A stretch of DNA of 64,000 nucleotides, taken from the NCBI GenBank assembly GCA_030762175.1, contig CM060830.1, positions 53,965,001 through 54,029,000 of the forward strand. Reading direction: 5' to 3'. Shown one piece after another: positions 1 to 11,052 of the stretch (positions are counted from its first letter, which is position 1; every line of letters starts with the position of its first letter). The position numbers and the translations under genes are program-made. The notes under the pieces were generated by a model. That model ran no database searches and was not told the origin of the DNA. It saw only the letters and a list, made by a program, of their open reading frames with translations. This DNA is from Metallyticus violacea. Taxonomy: Eukaryota > Arthropoda > Insecta > Mantodea > Metallyticidae.

Positions 1-581
1 GTAGAGACCACAGTATGCACTGCAGCTGTTGTTTCCAGCGAAAATCTAGCACACTGTCCGTTAATCGAATCTTCCCTTTCTATCCAACGCTCAGGATAGG
101 CAATAAAGTAAAAATACTAGTGGTCTACATGAGTTAACTGAAGATAACGTCCAGGGCGGCTGTTCTAGGTGTGTGCTGGTTTACAATACCCCCTCCCCCA
201 AAATTCAACGTTCAATTTGCTAAAATATTACATAATGCCTTTTTATGTTTTAAAGAGCCTGTAGGGTACTTCTCTCTTTGACCTGGTGTTTGTATTTACG
301 GTTATTATCTGCAGAGGACTTGGTTTGCAGACGCGGTGCAAACCAATGTCTGGATAAGTTTGTGGAATATTTTGTTCAAGAGAGGCGGGAAAAAACGGTA
401 GGAGAAGCCCCTTGCCCCTAAGAGCCACTACGTGTATGCACCACCTGAAAGGTTACATTTCGTCACATGCTTTCCAGGAAAGCTTGTCTCCAATTTTACA
501 CTACTGACTGTTAAAGTTAAATATGTTCAATATTTTAAAAGACTGTTAGATAGCTATATTGCAAGGTAAGTCATATACCAA
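1..581. other. no gene recognised
   Basis: AT-rich sequence with a short C-rich run near 190-200. The one 61-codon open frame on the minus strand (243-428) resembles no family I know. I see no repeat boundary here. Confidence 0.5.
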
Positions 582-1244
582 GATACCAAAAAAAGAAAAA
601 AAAATGTATACACAGTTTCACAGTAAATATCTATTTAATATATTTCAAAGTTCGACCGAAAAACAACAGTAATGTGTAGTATGATATTCAGTAAACAGAT
701 GTGACTTGCATACATTATGATAGCGTTGCTACGTGACAGGTAAATCAACAATGAACATATGAAGCTAAGATTATCGTATGATGTTCTGTAAACATTGCGT
801 TATGCTACCGTTGCTACAGCAAAATTATTGTTTGAACAGCGTAAAGTATTTTTGAAGTATCTAAGGTACAGAATAGGGCGAAGAGGTCCGATTGAGTTCC
901 CACTGCGTTCTCCCGATCTAACTCCGTTGGACTTCTACCTATGGAGAACTATAAGGATGTTGTACACCGTAGAAAATCAACTACACTGTCAGCACTTCGG
1001 GAAGAAATTGAAACGCCATGTGCTGCAATCGCTGAGGACACTTTCGCAAACGTTGCTCAATCAGTAGTTCAATGTACTCAGAAGTGTATCGACGCCGATG
1101 GTGGGCATTTTGAGCAACTGTTGTAACTGTAAAAGTCTAAGATGATTAATGCTAATCATTTTCCGGTTGCGTGAATTCAGTTTTGTTATATTAGCACACT
1201 TTTTTCTTTGCTTGAGTGTGTATACATTTTTGGCACACTCTGTA
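582..1244 (+). mobile_element. IS630/Tc1-like element, internally deleted (copy 1)
   Basis: Imperfect terminal inverted repeats bound the element: both ends carry the core AATGTATACACA-like motif, at about 600-613 and, inverted, at 1217-1231. The right end reads GGCACACTCTGTA. The same ends occur in the copy at 45200-45891. Only about 0.66 kb remains of an element that should be about 1.2-1.4 kb, so most of the transposase is missing. Host role: none; this is a dead, non-autonomous copy. Confidence 0.7.
795..1126 (+). pseudogene. IS630-like transposase remnant
   Basis: A short N-terminal piece (FEQRKVFLKYLR, the start of the helix-turn-helix) is fused to the C-terminal catalytic end. That end shows RSPDLTPLDFYLW, which carries the last acidic residue of the DDE/D triad. 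A frameshift near 945 follows. The second frame then gives YKDVVHRRKSTTLSALREEI and ends IDADGGHFEQLL with a stop near 1124, a typical C-terminus for this family. The middle of the protein, with the first two catalytic acids, is deleted. It cannot be functional. The family call comes from motif recognition and is fairly secure; the subfamily is not. Confidence 0.7.
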
Positions 1245-2076
1245 TATATTAAATGGAGAAAACTGATTTACTTTAATATAAAGCAATGTTACAATTGAAA
1301 TAAGAGTGCTCACTCATTTCGTTAGTAGTCAGTTGCTGTATATTATGGTAATTCGAGCAGTTGCTTTATTTCATTTAATGTTAATTGAATGCAAATAAAA
1401 TTATGACGTCAATTGTTTAATAGCGTTTATAACATTATTGTATAACTTGAATAACTGCAATCTGCCACATGTAGCATCGTTAGTTAGTTGCTAAGGAATA
1501 ACTTTTTAAATTATAACCACGCTGGCTCTTAACACTTTTACCATCAATCATAGTGATTGGGTTGAGACCAGTTATATAATTTATTTTATTTTATTATTAA
1601 TATACCTAATTGCTCTGCTGGTACTTGTTGCCATTAAAGTGCTAAAGAATAACATAAACGCATAGAGGATCTGTGGAAAGTGTGTGTCTATGTGTATGTG
1701 GTTTACTAAAAATAAACAAGGACTTAGCAAATTTAAGAGAAAGCAATAACTACTTATTATAACAATTAGTAATCCAAAATACAGAATTAAAGGTTATAAA
1801 GTTTTGCGTACAATTATTTATTAAACATTAAGAAAACGAATAAGAATTGTTTGCAATTAAACTTTCTTCAAAACAACTGTAAAATTATTTCTAAATGGAA
1901 GGCAAAGAAACCTGCTTGTGAAATTTACATACACCTCGTAACAGGCAAAAGTATATAATACAATTAAACATATAACAAATAACTCTCGCAATATACCAGC
2001 AGCTATCTTTATAACGTTAAAGCAAAGTGAAATAATTTCTCTTTATAAAAAGATATTAAATACTTACTTTCGTAAC
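1245..2076. other. AT-rich DNA, nothing recognised
   Basis: Long AT-rich stretch with stop codons in all frames and no repeat that I can match elsewhere in the window. Confidence 0.5.
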
Positions 2077-2101
2077 AAAAAAAAAAAAAAAAAAAAAAAA
2101 A
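2077..2101. repeat. poly(A) tract
   Basis: About 25 consecutive A residues. It could be the tail of a retroposed sequence on the plus strand, but no SINE or LINE body is recognisable immediately upstream. Confidence 0.9.
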
Positions 2102-3370
2102 CAGCCTACATAAAACCTTGGTCACCAAATTAGGCAAGAAGCTCCACTGAATTTCTAAAAGAGAGCGGAAACAAGCCTAGTCTCCCGGGAACTTCTTACT
2201 TACGTCCTATAACTTCCGCAGCTCAGAGAATACCTTCATTATCCGGGAGCGAGGTAATAAGACCGTAGAAGTAAAGAATGTGTTAAACAGTGGCAGTGAA
2301 AGTAACAACAATGAACACTATATAAGTCTTAAAGTCTACGGCTTCTTTTCTTTATAACCACTGAAAGAGAAAATTTGAATTAAAAATCTGTACCCACCAC
2401 CTCCAAGTATTAATTTTAGTCAAATTGTGATTTCAAAATATAGGAATTATACAATGTTTTCTGTAGAGATACACTTCATCTTGCCAATTCCAGGCTTCAT
2501 TCAAACGGTTTTCAAGAAGTTTGTCATGAAAACCAGAATAATTCATTTTTTTTAAAAAACTGCGTTTATTAATCCCTTGTTCCTTTCTGTCGTATGTGTA
2601 CAGTCACACACTGTCAATTCTATATATTAAGAATCTGAAATCTTGCGATCTATATGCAGCAATAAAGTTGTGCATCCCGAATTTATACTTTGCTACCCGC
2701 CGCTGGTCACTCAACTCTATTATAACCAATCCAATGCAGACAATTCTTACATTAAAGGTATTGCTAGATAACACGATTTTCTAATCGAAAGTCTCTGTAC
2801 ATCAAACTCTCTATATGTTGAAACTTTTTAAACACACTGTTTACAAAAAAAGTGGATCGTCTTCTTCCTCTCCTTGTTTCACACGATATGTTTTTCCTAG
2901 TTCTGGGGTTCTGGAAGAGTTGTTTCAGCTCTCGAGGCGACACTTCAATATCCACTTTTTTCGTCGGCTTATAAAGTTGTGCTTGGTTTGGAAGTTCGTA
3001 GCAATTCTTTCAGTGTAGATTGTAGTTGCCTTTTAGTGTTAAAAGCTACCCAAAAATGGAGGCAATTTTGCACACAAATACAATTACACCGATAGCTTTG
3101 TAAAAGCCTTTTAGGAAATGTTCTTTAAAAACAGAATTAAAAGCATGGTAGCATATGTTGGCAACTAGCATAAACATAAATAGTAGCACATACACATTTT
3201 TTCAGGATTTAATCCTGTTACAATATTTTAGTAAAAGTGATTAGAATATTCTATTAAAATAACGTGCGCTTTATTTTTTTACAAATGCATTATGTACCTT
3301 AAATAGATTTTTTTGTATCCTTTAGATACTGATGTATTGTCAAGCCTTATTATAGATACATTTTTATTTC
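2102..3370. other. no gene recognised
   Basis: The first 200 bases are more GC-balanced than the surroundings and match no repeat in the window. The 67- and 63-codon open frames at 2764-3018 overlap on opposite strands and look like chance. Confidence 0.4.
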
Positions 3371-3542
3371 CCTATGTCTTCATAAATGGAAAATGTCGGA
3401 GAGATACCCTAAACTTAGACCTAAAATTATTCCTTCCTTTAAAAACATTCTTTCCCAATCTATCATTTAATCCCATCATTTAATGAGTGACCACTGTCTA
3501 TGGTGCCTCAATAGTAAAAGCGGGCGTTAAATATATTAAAAG
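3371..3542 (+). repeat. SINE-B, 3' part
   Basis: Diverged 3' half of the SINE-B family. It matches the block starting at the conserved TCAGTCCTCATAA region, the CCCTAAACTTAGRCCT block, and the terminal GGTGCCTCARTAGTAAAARCG / GGGCGTTAAA block. The tRNA-like head is missing. Confidence 0.8.
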
Positions 3543-3612
3543 AAGGTTACATAATTGCGATGTGCATTAAATCACTGAATATAATTTTCTCTTCAATACC
3601 TCCTTCTCTATA

Positions 3613-3895
3613 GCGCGACAGCCCCTTGAGGGCCTCTTTGGTCTGGTGCAGCGACTGCTGCTGCGTCCTCTAATTTCGTCTTGTGACAACATTGATGCGG
3701 GGGGATGCGATCAGAGTGCCGCATGCCGGTCGGTCGCCTATCATGCGGCTTTTGAAGATTGATTTCTATCAGGCACCTCCCCAATTGTCCTGAAAAGGCT
3801 GGGGTGGACTTTGTTCCAGACCTCCCTAACTTAAAAGACTTCTAAATAGGTAACGGAAACCTGTAATCAGCAATGCTAACCATAGACCAAGGTGC
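3613..3895 (-). repeat. SINE-D (tRNA-derived), old copy
   Basis: Reverse-strand SINE sharing with 35697-36022 the CTATCAGGCA block, CCCAATTGTCCT, the GTTCCAGACCTYCCTAACTT block, and a degraded tRNA-like head ending in CTAACCATAGACCAAGG at the right edge. The copy is heavily diverged, and the B-box region reads GGTAACGGAAACCTG instead of the expected TCGAACC-type motif. Confidence 0.75.
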
Positions 3896-4997
3896 CAATG
3901 GTGTTAAAAGTTTCACCCGAGTGTTGAACGTAAAACTTTAAAGCCTGAACCTGTTTCAGTCTTCCTGATACCAATAGGCGAACATCGTCAAGGACATTTT
4001 TAACGCGTCTTCGGTTGTTCTAACCACGCCGAAAAGATTTTCACTAAATACTTTATCTCACAGGTCTACAATGTGTTGAACTTTTGCCGTTTCAGTGTGT
4101 ATGCTGTTTAAAGTCGCCTTAATATTTAATACGCCTAGTCCGGCAAGAATGTGACGGCAACGCATGGGATTCAAATTCAGGAGGTTCCGGTTTCAAATTG
4201 GAGTCTTCTTTTTTCCTTTTCCTTTTCTTTTTCTTTCTTTTTCTTCTTTTTTGTTCTTCCCCTAGTAACTTAAGGTGAATGCTGGAATGGGTCTTTATTT
4301 CCAACGCATTTTCCGCTCCTCCACTTGACCTCATTTCATTCCGTTGACTTTATTACAGAGTCAAAAATGCCAGGATGAGGTGAACAGACGCATTACAGTG
4401 GTGGCTTGTGCTTGTAAAGATTTCGGCCCGGCCTCTGCATGGAAGCGGCCCTTCTAAAGAGTTAGAACTCCTTCGAGGATGGCTCACTCGGTGTCGGGGT
4501 GTTATATTTGCCAATATATTTAGGACCCCGTCATGTTATCGCTGGAGGTGACTACTTTGGGGGCCTAGACACAAACGGCCAGCCGTGAGCAAGCCTGGAG
4601 TACTGAGGTAAACTTCCCCGTCCCAAACAATCCAATTCAATCTTATAAGTCTAAATGTATGAAAACCACTATGCAGTTTCGAAAATGTAATAATCAACAA
4701 GAAAATAATAAAAGAGATAAATTAACTGTCCAAAAATTACAAAATAATAATCCAAAATTGAACAAAGTCACCTAAAAATAAAGCAATGTAAAAATGACTA
4801 AAATTATCCAATAACCTGGGGAATATACATTTGGAGTATGTATACAGGTTACTTAGGTCTATAATGCACCAGTTAAAAGCTGACATGTCATCAAAATCCG
4901 AGCTCCACTCATGGCAAAACTATCTCCAACAATCATACGCTCCCTGATGCTGGACTGAGAAACCTGGTTCGAGGAGTTAGGGAAAACAAAGAAGTTC
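3896..4997. other. unclassified, locally GC-richer sequence
   Basis: It contains a B-box-like tRNA fragment around 4160-4195, a pyrimidine tract at 4206-4260 and a GC-richer unique block at 4340-4640. I match none of these to a gene. The 71-codon minus-strand frame (4119-4334) is lysine-rich only because it reads the pyrimidine tract. Confidence 0.4.
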
Positions 4998-5212
4998 ATT
5001 TTTTATTTATTAGGTTTATCTAAGGGTACTGTTTAAAATCTTTGGTCATCAGCATCCAATTTAATTCAGTGCATAAAAAGACTGATAGGCTTTGCTCAGA
5101 GGTCTCTTCTTTCAGGCTTGCGGCTAAATTACGTGCCGTAAATCTATGACATGGGATCCAACGGCTTTATCCGCTTCCGAAGAATGTCACACTTAGGATT
5201 TTTATACCCAAG
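4998..5212 (-). repeat. SINE-A, truncated copy
   Basis: Antisense copy of the SINE-A body. Recognisable blocks are the 3'-end TTTATTTAT region, a GGTCATCAGC-like block, GCTCAGAGG, CAGGCTTG, the TACGTGCCGTAAAT block and CACTTAGGATTTTTAT. It stops before the tRNA-like head. It is strongly diverged, so it is an old insertion. Confidence 0.8.
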
Positions 5213-5626
5213 CACTGAAAGTCGCCGCTACATATTTGCTATGTGGTGAATTAGTCATTGCACAGGGGTCGCCTTGAGCTATCTTCTTGTTTACCCTGTC
5301 TCCCTTCTTAATCAGGATATCTTAGTCCAGCACGGTACAGTACACTAGTATTTGTATAACATATTCTTGTTTATATGATGCTACAATATGAGAAATAAGT
5401 GTTAGCAAATTTTCAGAACATCTTTAATTAAGAGTTATTTAGAGAATTTATGAGGATACAGAAGTAGAGATGCCATTCTTTGAACCAGAAGATTAAAAGA
5501 AAAACGTTTTGAACACTTTTCCTTGATCTTTCATATACATCTAGCAAAACGATTTGGGGGGGGGGGGGAAGAGACGTTTGGTAGCCTTATCTTTCTCTTG
5601 TAGCCATTGGAATGACATTATACTTA
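5213..5626. other. no gene recognised
   Basis: AT-rich sequence with a G(12) homopolymer at about 5557-5568. No feature is supported. Confidence 0.4.
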
Positions 5627-6222
5627 ACGTTACAGGTAGGATGAAAAGTGCCCTTGTACCGCTAGCGCCCGAGCGACTTACCAGACCCGAGCGACAGCGG
5701 AGAAAAAAAGAACTTATCCATACGCACATTACTTTGTAAATATAAATGCATGGGGACGGGTAATCACTGTAATGAGGGCATTATTAACGGTGGGAAATGT
5801 GCTCTTATTCAAATTCGCAACTAATTCATATATACACACAATAACCTAATATGTCAGCTAACCTCGGGCAAATCATAGAAACAGGTGGACCCAGCGGTTT
5901 ATCATCAGCGAGTAAATCATTGTAATTGTGGCAAACTGCTCTAATTCCGATTTGCAGTTAATTCAGCGAGTAAATAACTGTAATTGTGGCAAATCTCTTT
6001 TAACTCCGGCAGAAAAAAAAAAGTATGGGATGGGATATTCGAAACACTATCCTACCTTCACAAGTGTAGCTTAATGCTCTAATTGCCTGAGCTATTGCTC
6101 CGTTGTTCTGAAGCGTTATTATCTAGCTACTTCGGCTCTCTCCACTGCCGTTCACTTCTGGCTAGCCGCTGGGGCGCTAGCAGCACAAGGGCACTTTTCA
6201 GCCCTGCCTGTAACGTCAACTT
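5627..6222. repeat. repeat family C, copy 1, with inverted GC-rich arms
   Basis: A GC-rich module at 5627-5708 (AAAAGTGCCCTTGT, GCTAGCGCCC, CAGCGGAG) recurs in reverse at 6133-6222 at roughly 80% identity by eye. Between them lies a body found again near 12 kb, with GTAATTGTGGCAAATCTC and a CCGGCAGAAAAAAAA block. A minus-strand tRNA-like head (about 6015-6100) reads GAGCAATAGCTCAGGCAATT. A 55-60 bp piece of the body is tandemly duplicated (about 5909-6000). It looks like a tRNA-SINE flanked by an inverted module. I cannot name the family. Confidence 0.6.
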
Positions 6223-7789
6223 GACTACTATTAAGATGAGTGTTAATGGATAGGAGGTTCGCGCTGAAAGGGAAATGTGACTGCTACCCCACAGTACCAT
6301 TTTGCTGCGTACTGAACGTCGTAAAGTGGAAGCAATTAGTATTACCAACTATATTATGGGAAATTATGTTGTTTGAGTCTTGTATTAACTTCCTAAGATA
6401 GTCCTTCAGTATTTTTGAACCAAAAGTTTCAAAATTTAATGAAAGTACCAAATATCAAAACACACATTTCTTTTAAATTTGAATAAAAGAAAGTAAACGT
6501 TATTCACTAACCATTTATTTATATTTATGTAAAATAAATACCAAATAAGAAGTATACATTTAAGTTAAATTATCCGTGAAAAAAGTTAAAATTTCATGTT
6601 TTTACGTAGCTATTCAATACAACAAAATAAAAGTTAACTTTTTATTTAAAATTATTTAATAATTTACACAAATAAAAAAATACATTTATTTAAACATTCG
6701 GTGAATGTTGCCATGATTGTGTGCATATGCACAAAGGTGCAAATTGTAATTGAACAATAAACTACTGTGTACCGAACTTCAATTTAAAACGAACAAGTGC
6801 TCATTTACAACAGCGCGCTACCAATCCGGTTTAGTGTGTTCCAGGTCAGACAGTAGTTGTTTTCAAACTCCTCTAACTCCGCACTGTAAATCCCTGTCGG
6901 AAAATCGAACTTATATTAAAAATGAAGACTTAATACAAAGCAAACATTCTAATTTGTAGCGAAACGAAGCGCTTAGCGATGAAAGCGTAAGAACAAAAAC
7001 TGCTGACCAGCTGTGTTCTATTATGTCTTTCAATATCCTTTGTCGTATTTGAACTAACATTCCATGAAAACAATAAAACTGAAAATTATTTTTTGCTAAA
7101 ATATGTTGTTTTCCAGATCTAAAGTGTATTATTTTTTTCATTTGTATCTAAATATAGAATCATCTCTAAGCTACTATTTCCACCCAAGAGCAGTATGCCC
7201 CTTGCTAAACAATCTGCAAGTTTCTTTTCTCTTCCATCTCCCACCCCGAAATGCTCTTTGGTGATATGTCGCCTTCTCTGTTACCACGTTTGTCAATGTC
7301 TTAACTTTGTGACAACATGTGCCGCCCTGTTCCACACTATTTTCCGATAATACCTTGCAGCACAATGTAAGTTCGGAGGTAGGAGAAAATAGCATAGGAA
7401 TAAATAGAGCACAAAAGTTGTAAAAGCAAGAAATTACATAAACTGGATGAAAACTCTTATAAAACATTTTCACATACACCACCTGTGCATATAATGGTAA
7501 CTATGTATGCAAAGTGTTATCTCTTTATTCTTTGTTCTCTTCAGTACTTTGATGAATGGTAAAATCGTGAATATTATCTCAAATAAACTTGATTAATGCT
7601 TTTCTTTTTTTCTTTTCTTCCCTCCCCCCTTCCTATGAATCGCTTAAGGAAAATGTATAGTGCAACAAACTATAAGGAAAATGTATAGAGTGCAAAACAC
7701 GTAGAAATATTTAAAAAATTAAAGAGATAAAGAAATCAGTTCTTACTTTTAAGTTCCATACAAGAAAGAAGTTTTGAACATGATCGGAA
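6223..7789. other. AT-rich DNA, nothing firm
   Basis: 6380-6740 is extremely AT-rich. The longest open frame (7174-7482, minus, 102 codons) has no motif I recognise, no clear codon bias, and is probably chance. Confidence 0.4.
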
Positions 7790-7930
7790 TGTCAACATGT
7801 AGCCGATAATCGCCTGCTTGGATCTCCCAAGCAGAAAACCACCGGAAGCAGGAGTATAATTAATCCACTAACACAGTAGGCAGAAAAATATCTTGCGCAT
7901 GCGCGGACCAAAGTTCTTTTAATAATACAT
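7790..7930. promoter_or_regulatory. possible TATA-less promoter: ETS and NRF1/Ewg motifs
   Basis: A consensus ETS motif (ACCGGAAGC, 7841-7849) lies about 50 bp from a perfect palindromic NRF1/Erect-wing site (TGCGCATGCGC, 7894-7904). Paired ETS and NRF1 sites are known in animal housekeeping promoters. No flanking exon could be identified on either strand, so the regulated gene is unknown and the promoter call is an inference from motifs alone. Confidence 0.3.
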
Positions 7931-8060
7931 AGACAATACCAAATTAAATATTCTGTTATTTGCTAGTGATGTGATTGCCATTAGTATTATGTAACTACCT
8001 AAAAATAACACATATTTTAGACACTAAAAAGAATATTAGGAAATAAAAATTCTATGATCA

Positions 8061-8120
8061 ATTAAGAGTAGTCGATCGGCAGGCCCGGGTTCAACTCCTG
8101 GTTGGGTTATTTGCACTGTA
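8061..8120 (+). repeat. tRNA-like SINE head fragment
   Basis: GGGTTCAACTCCTGG matches a pol III B-box in a degenerate tRNA-like context (about 8080-8105). No complete tRNA fold is apparent. It is probably a decayed SINE head. Confidence 0.45.
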
Positions 8121-8704
8121 TTCAGGGATTTCGAATTGTCACATCACCTTAAATCCAGCCAAAATGTTCCTAGCACGTACCAATCATTTGAAATTTAATT
8201 GTGTTTGTTAATGTGATATGTAGTTTTTAGAGAATTTTATTTAAGGAATGTTACAACAAACACAAATAAATGTCCATTTATTTCCTCGATGGACAGCTTG
8301 CAATTAAGGTGTAAGCTTCTAGAAAACTGTAAATCATTCATATTCATAAGGGAGAAGCAAGGAGTGAGAAGAAATAAGGCGAATGGGAAAAGGCGGGTGT
8401 GGTCTTGGCTGCCTCCTGCCTACTCTGCACTTCTGTTTAGTCACTTGGAGTCAGGAAGCAGATTATTTCCCACTCAACAATGTGGCTACACTAAACACCC
8501 ATGTTTTATTTATGAATGGGACAGCAAGGCACGAGACGGTCTCTGCTCTGGCCACCTCGAGAACGCCCGGCTGCTGATTCCGTAAACGTTTTACTAGAAA
8601 ACTTTATTGGTTCTTCACAAGATATTTTACCACCTCTCTATATCACAGTTGGGTATTACAGTTTACCAAGACTGTAAATATAGTGTCTGTTTACAATACG
8701 TTTT
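8121..8704. other. unrecognised; GC-richer block at 8340-8590
   Basis: The 8289-8585 open frame (98 codons, plus) lies in sequence clearly richer in GC than its surroundings, but two frames are open in parallel and neither shows a motif I know. It could be an exon fragment or a repeat; I cannot decide. Confidence 0.3.
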
Positions 8705-9088
8705 TTGATAAATCTCCAACTCTCTCTCAGAAGCAAATTGAATGAAGGCATATTAAATGATCCCGATATCAGAAAACGCATGTTTGATAGTACATTTATA
8801 ACTACGATGGACATAAAGGATAATAGAGATTGGAAAGCCTATACAGAACTCTTTACAAAGTTTTTTTGGCAACAAGCGTCTTCAGGTTGAAAAGATGTGG
8901 GCAAAATGTTAAACGCATTCATGGAACTTGGTGCAAAATACTACCTTGAATACTTTTACGAAAACCTGAGTTCTCTAGTAAACAACAATGAAATGCTCCA
9001 TAAGAATTTGAAAAAGTTTGAGACAAGATATCAAGGACGAGGTGTTAGCAATATGCTTGTCGACTATTGTTGGATGCTCAAATGAGAA
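8705..9088 (+). pseudogene. relic of a multicopy arthropod gene family (YQGRW/MLADYCW-type)
   Basis: Two open segments lie in the same frame and are separated by a single in-frame TGA at 8888-8890. The first contains NDPDIRKRMF. The second contains VGKMLNAFMELGAK, KKFETRYQGRG and NMLVDYCWMLK. From memory these match the C-terminal part of a protein present in many copies in arthropod and other invertebrate genomes. Intact members there read DPDIRKLM, a GERFHQD motif, YQGRW and MLADYCW. The GERFHQD block is degraded here (NEMLHKNL). The family's biochemical role is unknown to me; its copy number suggests a mobile-element passenger or domesticated transposon protein. Nonsense mutation and motif loss mark it as dead. 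Confidence 0.55.
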
Positions 9089-9137
9089 AATTAAGAAACC
9101 TCAGGTTTACAACAAGGGACAAATATTAAAATTTATG

Positions 9138-9205
9138 CACCCTAAAAATCCATCGACCTTGGGTCTGCGAAGGCCGTATGTTTACTACTAGACCATCAGG
9201 ACGGA
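9138..9205 (-). repeat. SINE-A head fragment lacking the B box
   Basis: Antisense tRNA-like head of SINE-A (TCCTGATGGTCTAGTAG, then AGACCCAAGGTCGATGG). Compared with full copies, the segment between two GATCG-like repeats, which includes the B box and the 3' acceptor strand, is missing. Confidence 0.65.
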
Positions 9206-10004
9206 CATGAGGCTACTGTGAAGTATTTATTATGTGCAGTGAATAAAAATTACTTTAATTAACTCAGTAACTCAAACAATTGAGTTGATGGATTTTTAAT
9301 TTTCTGTCACATTGTTGTAATAAAATCACTGTTGTTAAATTTATCATTTACTTGTTACTATATGCCGAAATAAGTGTATGAAATGTACAGTAAACAAACA
9401 GTTTGCATCCAGTCAGGGTAGAAGTGTTCTGTGTGTGATTTAAGGGGAGTATTAAAGGGAAGGAGGGTCAAAAAATCATATTTTGTTTTTTGTACCATTT
9501 TACTAATTGGAGTTTTCTGTTTATTTTGATGTGATTTTCATTAATTTTCCTTGGTTATAAGTATTTTAATAACATTTGAATTATGTCACTATAGATGGTA
9601 TATATACCATATTTCGAAATATATATATTTCTCGAGCACTTGTGTTCAGTTAAAAGTCCATATCTTAGGAACTATTTGCTCTAGAAGGCTGTGATTTTTC
9701 TTGAATGATAGAAAAAATTGTATTGCATAAATTGATAGCTTTTGTTTCCATGAGATCATCCTTTGTTGTTTTATAAAGTTGGAGAGTTTTAGCTTGTGTT
9801 TCTTTCAAAGAGTGAGATTTTCTGTAAAAAGGATTTTTGGCTGTAATCATTGAAAACTACATTTTTTTGCATAAGTTTCCCAATTTTTAGAATCTGTAAA
9901 AGTCATCACTTTGAAATTTTACCACTTATGATATTATTGTGATGATGTGAATCTATTATGGTAGAGCTAAAACAAAAATGTGACATGTAAAGAAAATAAA
10001 ATGT
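9206..10004. other. AT-rich DNA, nothing recognised
   Basis: Only a perfect 16-bp palindrome (ATGGTATATATACCAT, 9595-9610) stands out. No coding signal. Confidence 0.5.
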
Positions 10005-10006
10005 GG

Positions 10007-10047
<41 letters not shown>
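10005..10047. repeat. long poly(A) tract
   Basis: Roughly 40 A residues directly after AATAAAATGTGG (a polyadenylation-signal-like AATAAA lies at about 9995). This is what the 3' end of a processed retrocopy on the plus strand would look like. The upstream 600 bases have no recognisable reading frame. Confidence 0.8.
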
Positions 10048-10049
<2 letters not shown>

Positions 10050-11020
10050 AAATAATTTACAGTTTTCTTCAATCATGGTATAGTAGTGAAATTAGATCAG
10101 CGAATTTAAATTATGTGCATATGTATGCTGTAAAAGTTTCATTTCATAAACTTTAGTGGTCCTTGAGAAAATGGGAAGTGAAGTCGGTAAATTTAACATT
10201 ACATGAATAGACCTTTCATGTTTACAGTATAAGAAAAAGCTGCGAAATACAAATCTGGTGTTACTAACATGTTTCCCTCAGAATTCTGCTTAAGTATCAT
10301 CAGATTCCGATGGGAAAATTTGCGATTGGCGGTGAGGAATATTTTCAGAGGCTCTTGCAAGCAATGCATAGATTTTTTTTTTTTCATTCTCTCCTTCCCC
10401 AAGTTAAATGTTACCAATACGATAACGCTGAAGGGAAAGTCTATCAGAAAACTGTGACAACAATAAAGTTTACTTCTGTTTGATTTTTTTATTTAAGATT
10501 TGCCGCCTCGCTCCCGCAAGTGCAGTGCAGTATACTGACATTAGTCAGCTAGTCGTAGCGAGTTGTGATAGTGGTAGGGATTTGGATTCTCTGTGTTTAA
10601 AAATAGCCAGACATTAAGTTCCGTTCGTTCAGAAATTTAGGGAAGAATATATGAAACATGCTAATTTAAAAGAATGACTTTTAAAAATTCCTAAGAACTC
10701 CAACATAATGGGGTGTAAATTTTGTCGTTGCAATTTAAAGATGAAATTTAATTATTGAATTGATAACGCAAATACAAATAAACATACACTATAGCCAAAC
10801 CTTTTAGTTTATCCCATAAAACCAAATTGAATTTTTCTTCCACCGATAAAGCTGCATTGATCATATTTACAGCATGTCATACATCTATATGTAATGGTTA
10901 TCATCTTGGAAGTCTATGTACTATAGAACTTCATCGTACAAAGTGCAGTGCACTGACAAACAATATACCTATTGGCCCTACATTTTCAAAATGTACTTAA
11001 AAGTAATAATGGGAAAGAGC
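10048..11020. other. no gene recognised
   Basis: AT-rich except for a short GC-rich patch at 10499-10570. Small overlapping open frames on both strands (10199-10457) are chance. Confidence 0.45.
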
Positions 11021-11052
11021 CAAAAAAAAAAAAAAAAACACACACACACACT
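11021..11052. repeat. poly(A) followed by (CA)n
   Basis: About 17 A residues followed by seven CA units. Confidence 0.9.

Noticed and set aside
7174..7482. 102-codon minus-strand frame as host gene
   Set aside because: No domain, no codon bias visible, and no splice or promoter support on that strand.
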